From Maratus speciosus (lineage: Eukaryota; Arthropoda; Arachnida; Araneae; Salticidae), in NCBI GenBank assembly GCA_963932465.1, contig OZ010786.1, positions 273,452,411-273,516,410 of the forward strand: a DNA stretch of 64,000 nucleotides. Reading direction: 5' to 3'. A program made the position numbers and the translations under genes. The first letter of the stretch is position 1; every line of letters begins with the position of its first letter. Positions 23,918 to 36,270 of the stretch are shown piece after piece. The notes beneath the pieces were generated by a model that was given only the letters and a program-made list of their open reading frames with translations, searched no databases and was not told the origin of the DNA.

Positions 23918-26128
23918 AAAATATGAAACATGCTGACGTGATTTTTGAAAAGATTTATAAGCGACCTGTGTTTTTATTTTACTTTCAATTAATTAAAACT
24001 TGATTAATAAACAATTATTTTCTCAGTAGGGCAATATTTTTCGTTTCTAACACAGTCGCTTCGGAAAATTCTGTTCAAAATGCCCAGTTTGAGATCATTT
24101 TTTGAAATATATTCTGCATCTATCAAAAAATCGATCATTACTGTACATTATATAGTTTCTGAATAAGAGAATCTAGCAATTGGATGCGTTTGAGAGCAAA
24201 AATGAATTTAAAAATGAGTAAGAAAATAGACAGTTTGGATTTGAATGCACCCTTAATAAGATGATTTTTTTCTTCAACCGCTATGTATTTTTAATTTGTT
24301 TTTGCTGTAAGAATTGGCCCTAACAAAAACTTGTCTAAATAAATGTTGAAGACAATATTAAGAAGATATATGATAAATTCATGGAGATTTTATATCTTGT
24401 GAATTGACGGAGTTATGAAAATTTTTCTTCTTCAACCCCCCTTTTTTGTTTTCGTTTTTATTTAATTTTTTTTGCGGTAAGAATTGATCCTATCAAAAAC
24501 TTGTGAATATAAAAGTTGTAGATAATATTAAGGAGATGTATACTAAAATTATTGGATTTGATATCCCGAGAATTGACGAAGTAAGGAATTTTTTTCTCCC
24601 AAAACCCCTATTTTTTGCGCTTCTTGAGCCTATTTTAAATTTTATCAAAAATCTGTGATGCATGAATTTTTGGCGCTATTTTTAGAAGTAATAAAAACTT
24701 TAAACTGATTTGATATGTACAAAAATTAAGAAGTTATGGAGGTTTTTCGGTTTTCAAAAAACCCCTCCCTATTTCCATCCCCTTTGTCCGCTTTTGCCCA
24801 TTAACGAAATTGACCGAGATTTTATGTCCCTTGATTTTATGTATCAGTTTGAAAGAGATTTGTGCAGAATTGCGGAAGTTATCGTGTCCAGAAGAATGTC
24901 ATAACACAATTGGAAATTCCGTTAAAAATGTCCACTTTGACATCATTTTTTGAAATATATTCTGCCTCTATCAAAAAATCGATCATTGCGGTACATTATA
25001 TAGTTTCTGAATAAGCGAATCTACCAATTAAATGCGTTTGAGAGCAAAAATGAATTTAAAAATGAGTCAGAAAATAAGCAGTTTGGATTTGAGTGCCTCC
25101 TTAATGCAATGATTTTTCCAACACAAACTGCTTCGGGAAATTCGGTTCAAAATGCCCAATTTAACAGCATTTTTTTAAATATATTCTGCCTCTACCAAAA
25201 CATCGACCATTACGGTACATTATATAGTTTCTGAGTAAGAAAACGTACCAATTGGAAGCCTTTGATAGCAAAAATGAATTGTAAAATGAGTCAGAAAATA
25301 CGCAGTTTGGATTTGAATACACCCTTACTTAGATGATTTTTTTCTTCAACCGCTATGTATTTTTAATTTGTTTTTGCTGTAAGAATTGGTCCTATCCAAA
25401 ACTTGTCTGTATAGATGTTGTAGACAATATTAAGAAGATATATGATAAATACATGGGGATTTTATATCTTTTGAACTGACGGAGTTATGGATATTTTACT
25501 TCTTCAAACCCCCTTTTTGTTTTCGTTTTTAATTTTTTTTTTTTTGCGGTACGAATTGGTCCTATCAAAAACTTGTGAATATAAAAGTTGTAGATAATAT
25601 TAAGGAAATTTATAATAAATTTAATTGGAATTGATATCTTGAGAATTGACGAAGTTGTGAATTTTTTTCTCCCAAAAACCCTATGTTTTGCGCCCCTTGA
25701 GCCCATTTTTAACTTTATCAAAAATCTGTGATGCATAAAATTTTGGCCCTATTTTTAGAAGTAATAAAAACTTTAAACTGATTTGATATGTACAAAAATT
25801 AAGAAGTTATGGGGGGTTTCGGTTTTCACAAAACCCCTCCCTATTTCCATCCCCTTGGTCCGATTTTGCCCATTAACGAACTTGACCGAGATTTTATGCT
25901 CTTTGATTTTATGTATCAGTTTGGAACAGATTGGTGCAGAATTACGAAAGTTATCGTGTCCAGAAGAAAGTGATAGAGATAGATAGATAGATAGATAGAT
26001 AAAGTTTTTTACTGAGGGTGGTTTTGGGTTCTACGGGTCATGATCGGTGCAGATCTGCAAAACTTTTTCAGAAATTCCAGCATAGGAACGATCCCAATAG
26101 GTAGTATTTCATACGAAATCTACCTAAA
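23918..26128 (+). repeat. Large array unit 1 with (GATA)n and hairpin tail
   Basis: Contains two ~1-kb sub-repeats (24060-24905 and 25130-25975) sharing CAACCGCTATGTATTTTTAA, AAAACTTGTGAATATAAAAG and CCCATTAACGAA landmarks. A (GATA)n run (25978-26001), the ~120-bp GAGGGTGGTTTTGGG / CATGATCGG module and the hairpin TAGGTAGTATTTC...GAAATCTACCTA (26098-26128) follow. The ORFs at 24710 and 25783 are the same repeat read in frame, not genes. Confidence 0.65.
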
Positions 26129-27260
26129 AAATATGAAGCATGCTGACGTGATTTTTGAAAAGATTTATAAGCGACCTGTGTTTTTATTTTTCTTTCAAGT
26201 AATTAAAACTTTTTAATTATTTTTTGAAATATATTCTTCCTATATCAAAAAATCGATCATTACTTTACATTATACAGTTTCTGAATAAGTGAATCTAGCA
26301 ATTGGATGCGTTTGAGAGGAAAAATGAATTTAAAAATGAGTACGAAAATAAGCAGTTTGGATTTGAGTGCATCCTTAATGCAATGATTTTTCCAACACAA
26401 TCCGCTTCGGGAAATTCAGTTCAAAATGCCCACTTTAACAGCATTTTTTAAAAATATATTCTGCCTCTATAAAATAAATCGACCATTTCGGCACATTATA
26501 TAGTTTCTGAGTAAAAACACGTAACAATTGGAAGCCTTTGAGAGCAAAAAATGAATTGTAAAATGAGTCAGAAAATAAGCAGTTTGGATTTGAATACACC
26601 CTTACTTAGATGATTTTTTTCTTCAACCGCTATGTATTTTTAATTTGTTTTTGCTGTAAGAAAAGGTCCATCCAAAACTTGTCTATATAGACAAGTAGAC
26701 AATATTAAGAAGATATATGATAAATTCGTGGGGATTTTATATCTTTTGAATTGACGGAGTTATGGATTTTTTACTTCTTCAAACCCCCTTTTTGTTTTCG
26801 TTTTTAATTTATTTTTTTTTTTTGCGGTACGAATTGGTCCTATCAAAAACTTGTGAATATAAAAGTTGTAGATAATATTAAGGAGATTTATAATAAAATT
26901 AATTGGAATTGATATCTTGAGAATTGACAAAGTTATGAATTTTTTTCTCCCAAAAACCCTATTTTTGCGCCCCTTGAGCGCATTTTTAACTTTATCAAAA
27001 ATCTGTGATACATAAAATTTTGGTCCTACTTTAGAAGTAATAAAAACTTTAAACTGATTTGATATGTATAAAAATTAAGAAGTTATGGGGGGGGGTTCTG
27101 TTTTCGCAAAACCCATCCCTATTTCCATCCCCTTGGTCCGATTTTGCCCATTAACGAACTTGACCGAGATTTTAGGCCCATTGATTTTATGTATCAGTTT
27201 GGAAGAGATTGGTGCAGAATTACGAAAGTTATCGTGTCCAAAAGAAAGTGATATATATAT

Positions 27261-27296
<36 letters not shown>

Positions 27297-27421
27297 AGTT
27301 TTTTACTGAGGGTGGTTTTGGGTTCTAGGGGTCATGATCGGTGTAGATCTGCAAAAATTTTTCAGAAATTCCAACAATGGAACGATCCCAATAGGTAGTA
27401 TTTCATACGAAATCTACCTAA
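26129..27421 (+). repeat. Large array unit 2 with (GATA)n and hairpin tail
   Basis: Begins with the same ATGCTGACGTGATTTTTGAA sequence as unit 1 (23918), has one copy of the ~1-kb sub-repeat, and closes with (GATA)n (27258-27295), the GAGGGTGGTTTTGGG module and the same hairpin (27392-27421). Units 1 and 2 are therefore tandem copies of one element, unit 2 lacking one sub-repeat. Confidence 0.65.
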
Positions 27422-28025
27422 AAATCAAGAAAAGTACACAAAAATCGCTATTATATTCCCCCCCCCCCCTTCGGCCGAATATTTCCAAATTCAGAGAGGA
27501 TCTTCTTGCCATGACCATAAAAATACACAAAAAATTTAGTTCAATTCTATGCATAATTTCATACACTTTTCGATGGCACAATATTGAAAATGGCACAAAA
27601 AATCGCTATTACGCTCCCCCTTCCGGCAGAATTTTTCTAAATTCAGGGACAATCTTTTTGCCATGGCCAAAAACATACACAAATAGTTTGATTCAATTTT
27701 ATGCATAATTTCATACACTTTTCGATGGTACAATATTCAAAATGGCACAAAAATCGCTATTACAGAACCCTCTTCCGGTAGATATTTTTCTAAATTAAGA
27801 GAGGACCTGCTTGCCATAGCCAAAAACTTTTTAAAAAATTTGGTTCAATTCTATGCCTAACTTCGTACACTTTTCGATGGTACAATGGCAACAGACATAT
27901 GGACACACGGACAGATAGACATTTTCTATAAACATGTTTTTGGGGACTTCTGACACCTAACACGTGTAAATCCGTCGAAAAAAAATTCGATTACAATATT
28001 TTCTTCTATTGAAGGTAGAAGGAAA
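27422..28025 (+). repeat. ~165-bp array ending in the block A-C tail
   Basis: Three units marked by ACAAAAATCGCTATTA and ACACTTTTCGATGGTACAAT (starts ~27437, 27590, 27745) are followed by a GGACACACGGACAGATAGAC stretch and the tail seen at 300-415 (AACATGTTTTT, CACGTGTAAATCCGTC, then a TTTTCTTCT/AGAAGGAAA imperfect hairpin). The internal repeat is unrelated to the ~142-bp repeat, so the tail is shared between different arrays. Confidence 0.65.
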
Positions 28026-28648
28026 TAATAACATATATGCAAATTATGCATACATGTTTCAAGTTGTGTATACATATTTTCAAGTTATGCGAGTACATAC
28101 GTATATGCAGAAACACAAATTGAATCATTTAAATCTTTTGCAATCAGCAAAATTAATTTATAATTGTGCAGAATGTTTTTAATTTCTATAAAAGTTAGAA
28201 TTTCCTTGGAATGAATTATGAATTATTTTTGTGAATTTTCATAAATATTTAGGAGATTTTTTTTAAATTCCTATTTAAAATGTAACAGTATTGAGAGTAG
28301 TTTGTTTTTAAAAAAGAGATTACATGGCTGACTATGTTCAAAACCACATAAAAAAAAATAATTCTTTATTTTTTTAAGGGTTTTTATGTAAAAAGAAATT
28401 TTACAAAAGATTAAGTAGATCTAGCAAATTTACGTTTTAAAAAAAAATTTAAACACTTTATACCATACTTGTAAACTTCAAACCAATCTTCCGTAAAATG
28501 TGGGTTAATTTGACACAGGTTAAATGTGCTTCCACCCGGAAATATTTTAAAGAAATAAAACTAAATAATTTCCACGTAGAAACCTGAAATTATTATATAT
28601 AACAATTCATCAAATAAATTTTCTGGTTTAAAACATGGTTAACGATTA
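28026..28648. other. AT-rich, no gene recognised
   Basis: Nothing supported beyond A/T homopolymers. Confidence 0.5.
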
Positions 28649-28790
28649 TAAGAACTTGCGCTCCTAATCCAGAACTTGTTCACGTAAAATAACTTCACCA
28701 ACAAAGCTTTATCCTTCATACTCTGCATCCTTGATCAAGTACACGGCTCACAACGGTGAACTAGTTCTGGATTAGGAGGGCAATTTCTTA
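28649..28790. mobile_element. 142-bp MITE with ~33-bp inverted ends
   Basis: TAAGAACTTGCGCTCCTAAT at the left is mirrored by TAAGAAATTGCCCTCCTAAT from the right, the match continuing through CCAGAACT(T/A)GTTCAC. No coding content; target duplication not determined. Confidence 0.6.
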
Positions 28791-29035
28791 AAACCGTTTC
28801 ATTTGCATATTTCCACCAAAATTCGCACGAACCAGTGCCATCTGTCGGCTGTTTTTTGCGTTATTTTTTATTTCTGCCTTAAAAAAATTCCCGTGATCTA
28901 CAAATGCTAATCCTGCAAACAATTTTTCATTTCGGTTATTTTTTCGGTTTTTATAATTTTTTTAAGTTTATACGGACTTTTTGCTCACTCGGTATATATA
29001 ATAAACTGTAATTTTATAAATAACCACCATTCCGG

Positions 29036-29360
29036 CAAATCTTCATAGAGTCATATGATACAACACTAGTTCCTAAAGCTGTACACTTTATTTGGTGACA
29101 TTCTGTAGCTGACTTTTTGCAATAGAACGGGAAGTAAATGATGGGTCTAATCTGATAGCGTGATAGTTCCATTTCAGACACTTTGTACTTAATGATAATG
29201 ATATATTTTTTTACAAATTTCAAAACACAGTGTTATAAAGCAAGTCTCTTCTTTCTTTCAAATGCCAAAACTCGTTTGACAAAATATGAGCAAACACGTC
29301 AACGCTAACTTTTTGCACAGACCATATTAGCTGTGGCGGGAAACTTTCGTTACAACCTGA
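29036..29360 (-). mobile_element. Mariner fragment: 5' terminus and transposase N-terminus
   Basis: Matches the 5' part of the mariner at 50119-51407. The terminal repeat (TCAGGTTGTAACGAAAGTTT, minus strand) starts at 29360 next to TA, followed by the untranslated leader and a start at ~29172 reading MELSRYQIRPIIYFPFYC. Similarity stops near 29036, before the catalytic domain, so only one end remains. This copy lacks the early stops seen in the 51-kb copy over the shared segment. Confidence 0.7.
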
Positions 29361-29772
29361 TATAAACCGGAAATGAAAGTGGAAAAGAAGACATGCTTTG
29401 ACCTAGAGTTGTTCTAAAATTTTCGTCGCATTTTGGGGTCTGGTTTTTTGATAGACCTGTCATATCGCCCCTCCAATAAAATTTTATACAATACTGAATA
29501 ATACTGATGCTAGTAAAACCATTAACACGAAATTCAATATAAAAACATAACAAATTTAATACAAAAACAAAAAGTAAATTATGTACAATAAAAGTAAACA
29601 CAACAGTTCTCTACACTAGAACTCTGCAAGCCGAAATCCTGGCTCATTCTTAAAATCGAAGTCGTCCCATACTTACAGCAAAAACAAAACTATCTCTGCT
29701 CACACTGAGCTCCTTCGAGAACTTCTCGTCGCTATGCCACGCACGGACTGACTTCACTTCTTTTCATTTCCT

Positions 29773-29835
29773 TCTAGCGGGCTCTTGATTCCCTCTAGCA
29801 GGCTCTTGATTTCCTCTAACAGGCTCTTGATCAAA
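29773..29835. repeat. ~26-bp tandem repeat, three units
   Basis: CTCTAGCAGGCTCTTGATT and close variants occur three times in a row. The surrounding 29361-30300 has no gene. It may be the decayed 3' long terminal repeat region of the gypsy remnant upstream on the minus strand, but I cannot demonstrate LTR ends. Confidence 0.5.
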
Positions 29836-30309
29836 CTCGTTATCCCCGTCGACATTAAATGATATCTGTGAAGAACTGCCACTTCACCGGACGTTATTAC
29901 AGCTCCTTCCGCCTAAAGAATTTCCATACGGTGCATAAACCTATGAAAATGTAGATTTGGAACACGGCACCGAGTGATGTGTGACTTGTGAATGCACATG
30001 AAAATCTAATACATTAATGACATTATACACTTTAAATTTCTATACAGGGTTCATACTAACGCACGCGCTCTCAGTTTTAAAATACTCATCATTATCCTAG
30101 ATTTTATTTTTAAATTCTAAATTCAAAGAATGAAAATACCTTTATGATTAAATTCACTAAAACAAATGAGATATTTATCTGAGGTCAACAAATGACCGAG
30201 TGCGATCCTTGAATAAGTAATATAAAGGAAATTCTATACAATAATAAATGATACACAAATTATATATAATTACAAAAAAAAACAATATACGTAAAAAGAA
30301 ATATCAATG

Positions 30310-30700
30310 AGTGAAACCAATGACTGAAATTTAATATTTTCAGAACACCACGACTCAGTTCTACTCAACCCAACGGCATTCCCATGAAGCTTTCCCGGTC
30401 TATGCTTGACCACAATGTTGTATGTTTGGAAATATAATGCCCACCTAGTCAATCTGACATGGTGTTTTCCCCATCATTGTTTTAAGATACATCATAGGGT
30501 TGTGATCTGTTTGTACCACAAACCGCTGCCCATCCAGGTAGTGATTCACCTTTTTAAGACCGTACACAATTGCTGCTAATTCACGCTCAATAGTGCTGTA
30601 GTTCTGATCTGCCCTAGAAAACTTCTTACATAAAATGGTGTGTTTTTCCCCTTTTTGAACCTGTGACAGAACTATACCAGTAAGACAAAAATTAGATGAA
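30310..30700 (-). pseudogene. Ty3/gypsy RNase H domain remnant
   Basis: The minus strand reads YSTIERELAAIVYGLKKVNH and then FVVQTDHNPMMYL, followed after a frameshift by LTRWALYFQTYN and HRPGKLHGNAVGLSR. These are the hallmark C-terminal motifs of the gypsy reverse transcriptase/RNase H polyprotein (YS..E.E..A, TDH.PL, HRPG..N..AD.LSR). The usual AD is degraded. Upstream coding decays beyond ~30700 and no integrase was recognised downstream. A dead fragment of about 130 codons in at least two frames. Confidence 0.75.
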
Positions 30701-32234
30701 TTATGTGGATATTCTTTTTACAGTATTATATGACAGATCTGAAGGATCATGCAATAGCGCTGATTCTTATTCTTTATTCAAAGATTTATAGTTACAAATT
30801 GTAAAATAAAAACATATGCAAACAGTATCTCAAAAAAAAAAAAAGAAACTATAATAGAAATATCTAGAATCGCAAATATAAAATTCTGCATCTGTAAACG
30901 CTTTATTTTCGCACTTTTAAAACTAAAATTGTTCCTTGGGTTCCTTTAAAAAAATAGTCTAGGTTAGCATTTATTTAAAAAATAATATTTTTGTGAAATA
31001 TGAAAATGGATTTATGATGCAAAGTATCTAAACAAAAGGAAATAAATTTGAAACCACACAAAGAATATCCATAATGTTATGACTCTGGGGAATCTAATTG
31101 ATTCCTCCGAAATCGTTAAAACCAGGTGATAAATTACATTATTTTCATTTATCTGAAAGAAAATGAGAAAGAAATTGATAATATGGTTTAAATGCAAATA
31201 TTTATTTGCTAAAATTCGAATCCTTTTAGATCATACACAAAGATAAACATAATGTTTTACTATTAGTTCTACAATAATATATTTATTTCAACGTTTATCA
31301 ATACTCATATTCAATGGCGTAAACAGTAACTAAAAACCATTAATGAACAAGAAATAATACAGGAAATTAATTATTTTAATGCTTTCAATGAATCTTTCAA
31401 ATAAACTATTCCCAAACTAATAATTTGATATAAACTAAAAAGAGGTTAAATGTATTAAAAAACTGATAAGTAAGTACTACATGTTACTAGAATTTGAATA
31501 ATACGAATAAGAAAATGTAAATTCTAAAAAGATATTTTAACCCTCTTCACTGCATTTTGTATCAGTTACGAGGCATATCAATAAATGCTACGAATTTATG
31601 TGCCGTGTATCATCTATTATGACAAAGTGAGCATTTTTTCACATCTTGAGTAACCAAGTGAATTGAGTTATACATTACAATGTAGTATAATTATTGACTC
31701 TATTATGCTAAATTTTGTAAATATTCGTTTGCCAAAGTTTACACAGTATCTAAAAGTGGAGGACGGTATTTAAAATTCAGTGACAAGTATTATGAAAAGA
31801 ATTTCTGTTGAAATGATGAAAATTTGAATAAAATATTTTCAAAAGTCCCTAAAAAAATTGCTCCAACTAAACAGATAATTGCAGTCTGCACACTGTAATT
31901 TTGTAATGTGGCATAGAAAAAATTATTAAATTCCTATGTATAGATTTTGCTCTTATAAAACTTTTTTATTGGAACGATTTTAATCAACTTTAACAATTAT
32001 TTTTTCTTAAAATAATTCATCGATTTAAAAACTGTCAGCTTCAGAGTATTTATCAAATATTTCTGTATAATACTAACATTTTCATTTTTTGTATACAGTA
32101 GTTTTCTTAATATTGGTGGAAAAACCTCCGGTCACAAAAATTCATTTACTGCGGCGGTGACAGCGTTAGTTACTTATTTTTTAGAATAGAGAGACTCCAA
32201 CAATAGAAAAGATTGGAGGATAAAACAAAATAAA
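30701..32234. other. No gene recognised
   Basis: AT-rich sequence without recognisable coding, RNA or element boundaries. Confidence 0.5.
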
Positions 32235-32296
32235 GTTTACGGTTTATATAAAAATTAAACAGACATACAACAATAAATACAATAAACCCAACTGGA

Positions 32297-32388
32297 GTGA
32301 AAAATTAGCCAGAGCCATGAATCGAATACCGGATCACAGCATTCCAGGCTGTCGCTCTAAACACCGAGTTACTCCAGCCGATACCTGG
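32297..32388 (-). mobile_element. tRNA-derived SINE head, left arm
   Basis: The minus strand has an A-box-like GTAACTCGGTGTTTAGAGC and a weakened B box TATTCGATTCA. A perfect anticodon-type stem (ACAGC/GCTGT) encloses a seven-base loop CTGGAAT, giving an apparent GGA anticodon. No acceptor stem forms with the downstream sequence, so this is a SINE rather than a functional tRNA. Confidence 0.6.
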
Positions 32389-32411
32389 GTCTGCAATTTT
32401 TCACTAATAAA

Positions 32412-32497
32412 TTGCCCAGGTATCGGCCGAAGTAGCTCAGTGGTTAGAGCGAAAACCTGGAAAGCTGTGGTCCTGGGTTCGATTCCTCGCTCTGACT
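32412..32497 (+). mobile_element. tRNA-derived SINE head, right arm
   Basis: A box GTAGCTCAGTGGTTAGAGC and B box GGGTTCGATTCC are both close to consensus. The anticodon stem is broken (AAAAC against GCTGT) and acceptor ends do not pair. The downstream TAATTTTTCACTCCAGTT body matches the left copy. Possibly still competent for Pol III transcription judging from the boxes; not shown. Confidence 0.65.
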
Positions 32498-32568
32498 AAT
32501 TTTTCACTCCAGTTCGGTTAATTGTATTTATTGTTGTATGTCTGTTTAATATTTATATATACCGTTAA

Positions 32569-33761
32569 CAGTTGAATGCAGGCGTTATTTATGTGTGTTT
32601 TACTATGTATTGTAGTGTGTGTCCTGTAGAAATGTTAATCAGGAATTAATAATAAGCTTCCTCTTTTAGTTTTTTTAATAAATACGCAGAAATAGAAATT
32701 GGGAATATAATCAGGTAAATACATTTCCTTTTATTATTACAGCCGGCCTTGTATCATACCTTCTACACTGTTTGAGGTAGGTAAACTGCATTTTGCGCTC
32801 TATTTATTTCGCGAATAATAAAACTAAAAATTTTGTCTTAAAATTAAAAGGAATAATATTTTTAATACATAATTTTTCTTTTTTTACTACACTCAAGTAG
32901 ATAGACTAAATAGTTATTTTTTCGTAAATATATGAAAAGTTCAGCAAAGGATTGCGTGATTATAAACGTGTGATAACAACTATAATTTCAGGAAGATATT
33001 TAGCAACAAATATCTTACTTGCAAATACCTTACTTTGCTCAAAAGTTACTAATATTTACAAATGTGATGTAAGAATGTATGTATACAACTAAAGTAGAAA
33101 CATACATATGTACATGAGCACAAAAGACTTTATATATATACGAACTGGGTATCTATGTAGATACAAGGTATCCTATAATGGACTGAACGTTTTTTAAATT
33201 CAATAACAGGTAAACGATAACAGATATTGAAACTATTCTTGCAAGAGATCAATGTATGAAGTCGGGATTTTCTTCATTGCGCTAATTTGTTTTAGTTCCA
33301 AATATCACCGACAGATGGCATTGTGCTGCCTCAAAATTTTCTAACTCTGAAACTGATTTATTAAATTGGATCATGGTTTTCGGAGCTTTTAATCTTCATC
33401 CATTATAGACGTCAAAACGCTAGAAAAAGGGTTGTGTTTGCAGATTATTATGAGCAGTATTTCAGTTTGAAACGCTATCGTTGATACTTGTAACTAAAAC
33501 AATAAAGCGTAGAAAAGAAATTCTTAACTTCTCACATTACTCTTCTTCTGGAATAACTTCCGTAGCTGTCACCTTTAAATTTTAAAATCGTTCCGTCTAC
33601 TTTTCAAAACTTTTTATATATTTGTGTGCGTGTGTGTGCTTTTTCATCGTAGTATAACAGAATAACAACACATATGTTTATAAATATGCATACTCTACTG
33701 AATTACTGTATATAAAACAAATAAGTAAATATGACATAGGAAAAATATTTTCTTTTGGTTT
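32569..33761. other. No gene recognised
   Basis: AT-rich. A CTCF-like ACAGATGGC motif lies near 33311. Nothing else supported. Confidence 0.45.
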
Positions 33762-36270
33762 TTTGTTCACATTTAATAAATATAGTTAGCTCCCAGTATA
33801 TATTTGCAATTTACAGATTACAAAAAAAAAAAAGATATCAAATACATTTCACATGAAACAATATCATGATTATGTATTATCTATTTCATATTCTGAAAAA
33901 AATGACCTTCAACTGATCTTTTTTATATGGTACCAAGATGTCAGAATATAAATATCGCGAAGATCAGCTACATTTTGTATCGATTATCTTTCAAATGCCA
34001 TACCATTCACATTGAAAGAAAATTTGTATGCCTCAATGCCTATTGTACCTCCGATTTAAATAGTAGTATTTAGAAAACTGTCATTTAACAAAATATATTT
34101 TGCTGAATTTACTGAATAGAAAATACAAAACATTTTCTTCAGAACAAAACATTTTAAATAAGTGTCCCTGTCAATAAAATATTTGCAATTAAATGTTTCT
34201 CAAAAGCAGCTACCAGAATATACTTTAAATCTCGGTTACTTGAACCCACAACAAAAAAATAAACGTTTTTTAATAAGTCCTGGGTCTACTGTGATGAACG
34301 AGGCTCGGGGCTTGATTATCCAAAAGGCACATGAAACACACGCTTCCTCTCTAAATTTAGGAGGGGGTAGAAAAGTTACTATGAAATGGGAGCTCTAATT
34401 CCTGTTTTATGTTTTTTATATTGCTTTTTAATTTTTCTGGAGGAGAAAGTTTGCCAAATGCAAGAGAAAATCCATACTACTTCAGGAATTTATCTAACCA
34501 GGTAATTTGAACGTGATAGATAGGCTGTTAATAAATCGTATGGCATCCTGATGTGCTGGTTAGAAAAACTTTGTATCTCAATATACAACTATATATGCCA
34601 TAAATATATTCTATCTACATTACATAAAGGTAATATTAAAAAAAAAACTATTTGATCAAATATCTGAACTCAACTAACACCCCTCCTGGGAATAATATTT
34701 GTTGCACTGAAAAGTTTTCATCAATGAATAATTTAGAAAATGTTTTCAGGGTGAAAAAGGGATCTAAAATGATACTGTACTTCCCCTAGATTCAGAAGTT
34801 AATCGGGCCCTGACGGGGTTAAAGAGAAACAGAATCTGCCGCACTATGTTTCTCGTTCGTCTCCCTTCGGATAACTAGTCACGTGAAGTTCATTTCGTGC
34901 CCCTGCATTCGTGCTCTTTCTGTACTTGCGTCACATAAAGAGCCTCATGTGGCTTAGGGCAACTAAAATACAGGCTAGATTGTCAACATTTTGTTTCACG
35001 CTTAGCGCAATCAACAACCGTTGCACACGCGGCGTGGTCAATCTTTCTTCTTCGGCAATTAAATGGCGCACAGTGGGATGTTTTGATTATCTAGGCTAAG
35101 TGGACAAGATCCATTATTCCGATTATCACGGAATTTGACAAAACCGCGTATACCGTCTATACTGCGAATGTCTATATTTTCAAGATCCGTACGAGTTCCG
35201 TCGAAAAAAATCCGAAGTGCCGATTAATTATGACCGTGTAGAAGACATTTGCACAGTTGGTTTGAGGGAGTTTCAAAAGTGGCACTAGCTTCCTTTCAGT
35301 TTGAAATCACATTGTAACTACTCTGTTTTATTTGAAAGCACTAGTTTGCTGAACATATGTCGCAGGTTTGTCAAGGTCAGATTTAACCCATTTTTTGTTT
35401 GAAAATAAGCTATATTAAACCCGCTTAACCGCTTTTTTCAAAGGTTGTAATTCTGGATAATCCTTGATGTTGTTTTCAAATTTCATCTGGACTTTAACAT
35501 ATTATTGAGCATTATTCAGCAATAAGCATTTTCTTAAATCAAAGTTCAATTCCCAAAGTATTGAAAAATTAAAAAAAACTCCAGCAAATGTTTCCTAATC
35601 ATTATGTTTTTATTAACAAACAAGCATCGTATTAACTTGCAGTGCATGTATGTATGGTTAGTTCAAATCTTGCAAGTCACATTTAAACCATTTTTAATTA
35701 TCCGATTGAGCTGAAATAATGAATACATGTGTCATTTGAAAGACAATACAATATTATTATAATTTAAAGAACGTAGAAGTTTGCTTAGAGTACTGTTTCT
35801 TCAGGGCTTCACAAAAATTTAGATTAAAACTTGCAAGTTAATTTTAAACCAATTTTAATAATCTGATTGAGTTGAAACTTTGCTCAGGATATGTAGTTCT
35901 GATGAAAATGCAATATTATTATGATTTAAGAAAAGCAGCAGTTACGCATTTTTTACAGCGCCACATAAAAGATTACTTCAAATCTTGAAAGTTAATTTAA
36001 AACCGCTTTCAAATATCTGATTGAGCTGAAACTTTGCCTAAATTTGTCTTTCCGATGACAATTCAATTAAGACATAATTTGACGAATGTAGCAATTATGC
36101 ATTTTTTACAGGGCCACACAAAAGATTACGAAAGATTGTTGCTTATAAGCAGAAATTTTAACTAAACAAAATTACTATTGGTTATTGGGATACACAATAG
36201 CATTTTTTAAATTGAAAATAAAGTGCGCAGCAGTTATATTTCTTTTACAAATCCACATAAAAAATACAAT
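33762..36270 (+). repeat. 2.5-kb tandem duplication, copy 1
   Basis: Begins TTTGTTCACATTTAATAAAT. Copy 2 starts 2,508 bp further on and is nearly identical by eye, with only scattered substitutions and one-base indels. The internal 78- and 62-codon ORFs (34162, 34911) are repeated unchanged in copy 2, but that reflects recent duplication, not selection. The 3' part (35640-36190) contains ~170-bp degenerate units with TTTACAGGGCCACACAAAAG. A GC-richer patch at 34800-35240, with AATCCGAAGTGCCGATTAAT, looks like an old element fragment. Confidence 0.85.

Larger units (their letters stand above)
32235..32568. repeat. Head-to-head SINE palindrome
   Basis: The left arm 32235-32398 and right arm 32409-32568 are imperfect reverse complements, from ATACAATAAACCCAACTGGA on the left to the mirrored TCCAGTTCGGTTAATTGTAT on the right, with a loop of about 10 bp. 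Each arm holds one tRNA-derived SINE, so the two copies meet at their 5' ends. Confidence 0.75.

Noticed and set aside
27334..27733. Overlapping 60-124-codon ORFs on both strands
   Set aside because: They are in-frame readings of the ~165-bp tandem unit, repeated with the same period.
32412..32497. Functional tRNA gene
   Set aside because: A and B boxes are good, but the anticodon stem is broken, acceptor ends do not pair, and a SINE body shared with an inverted copy follows.
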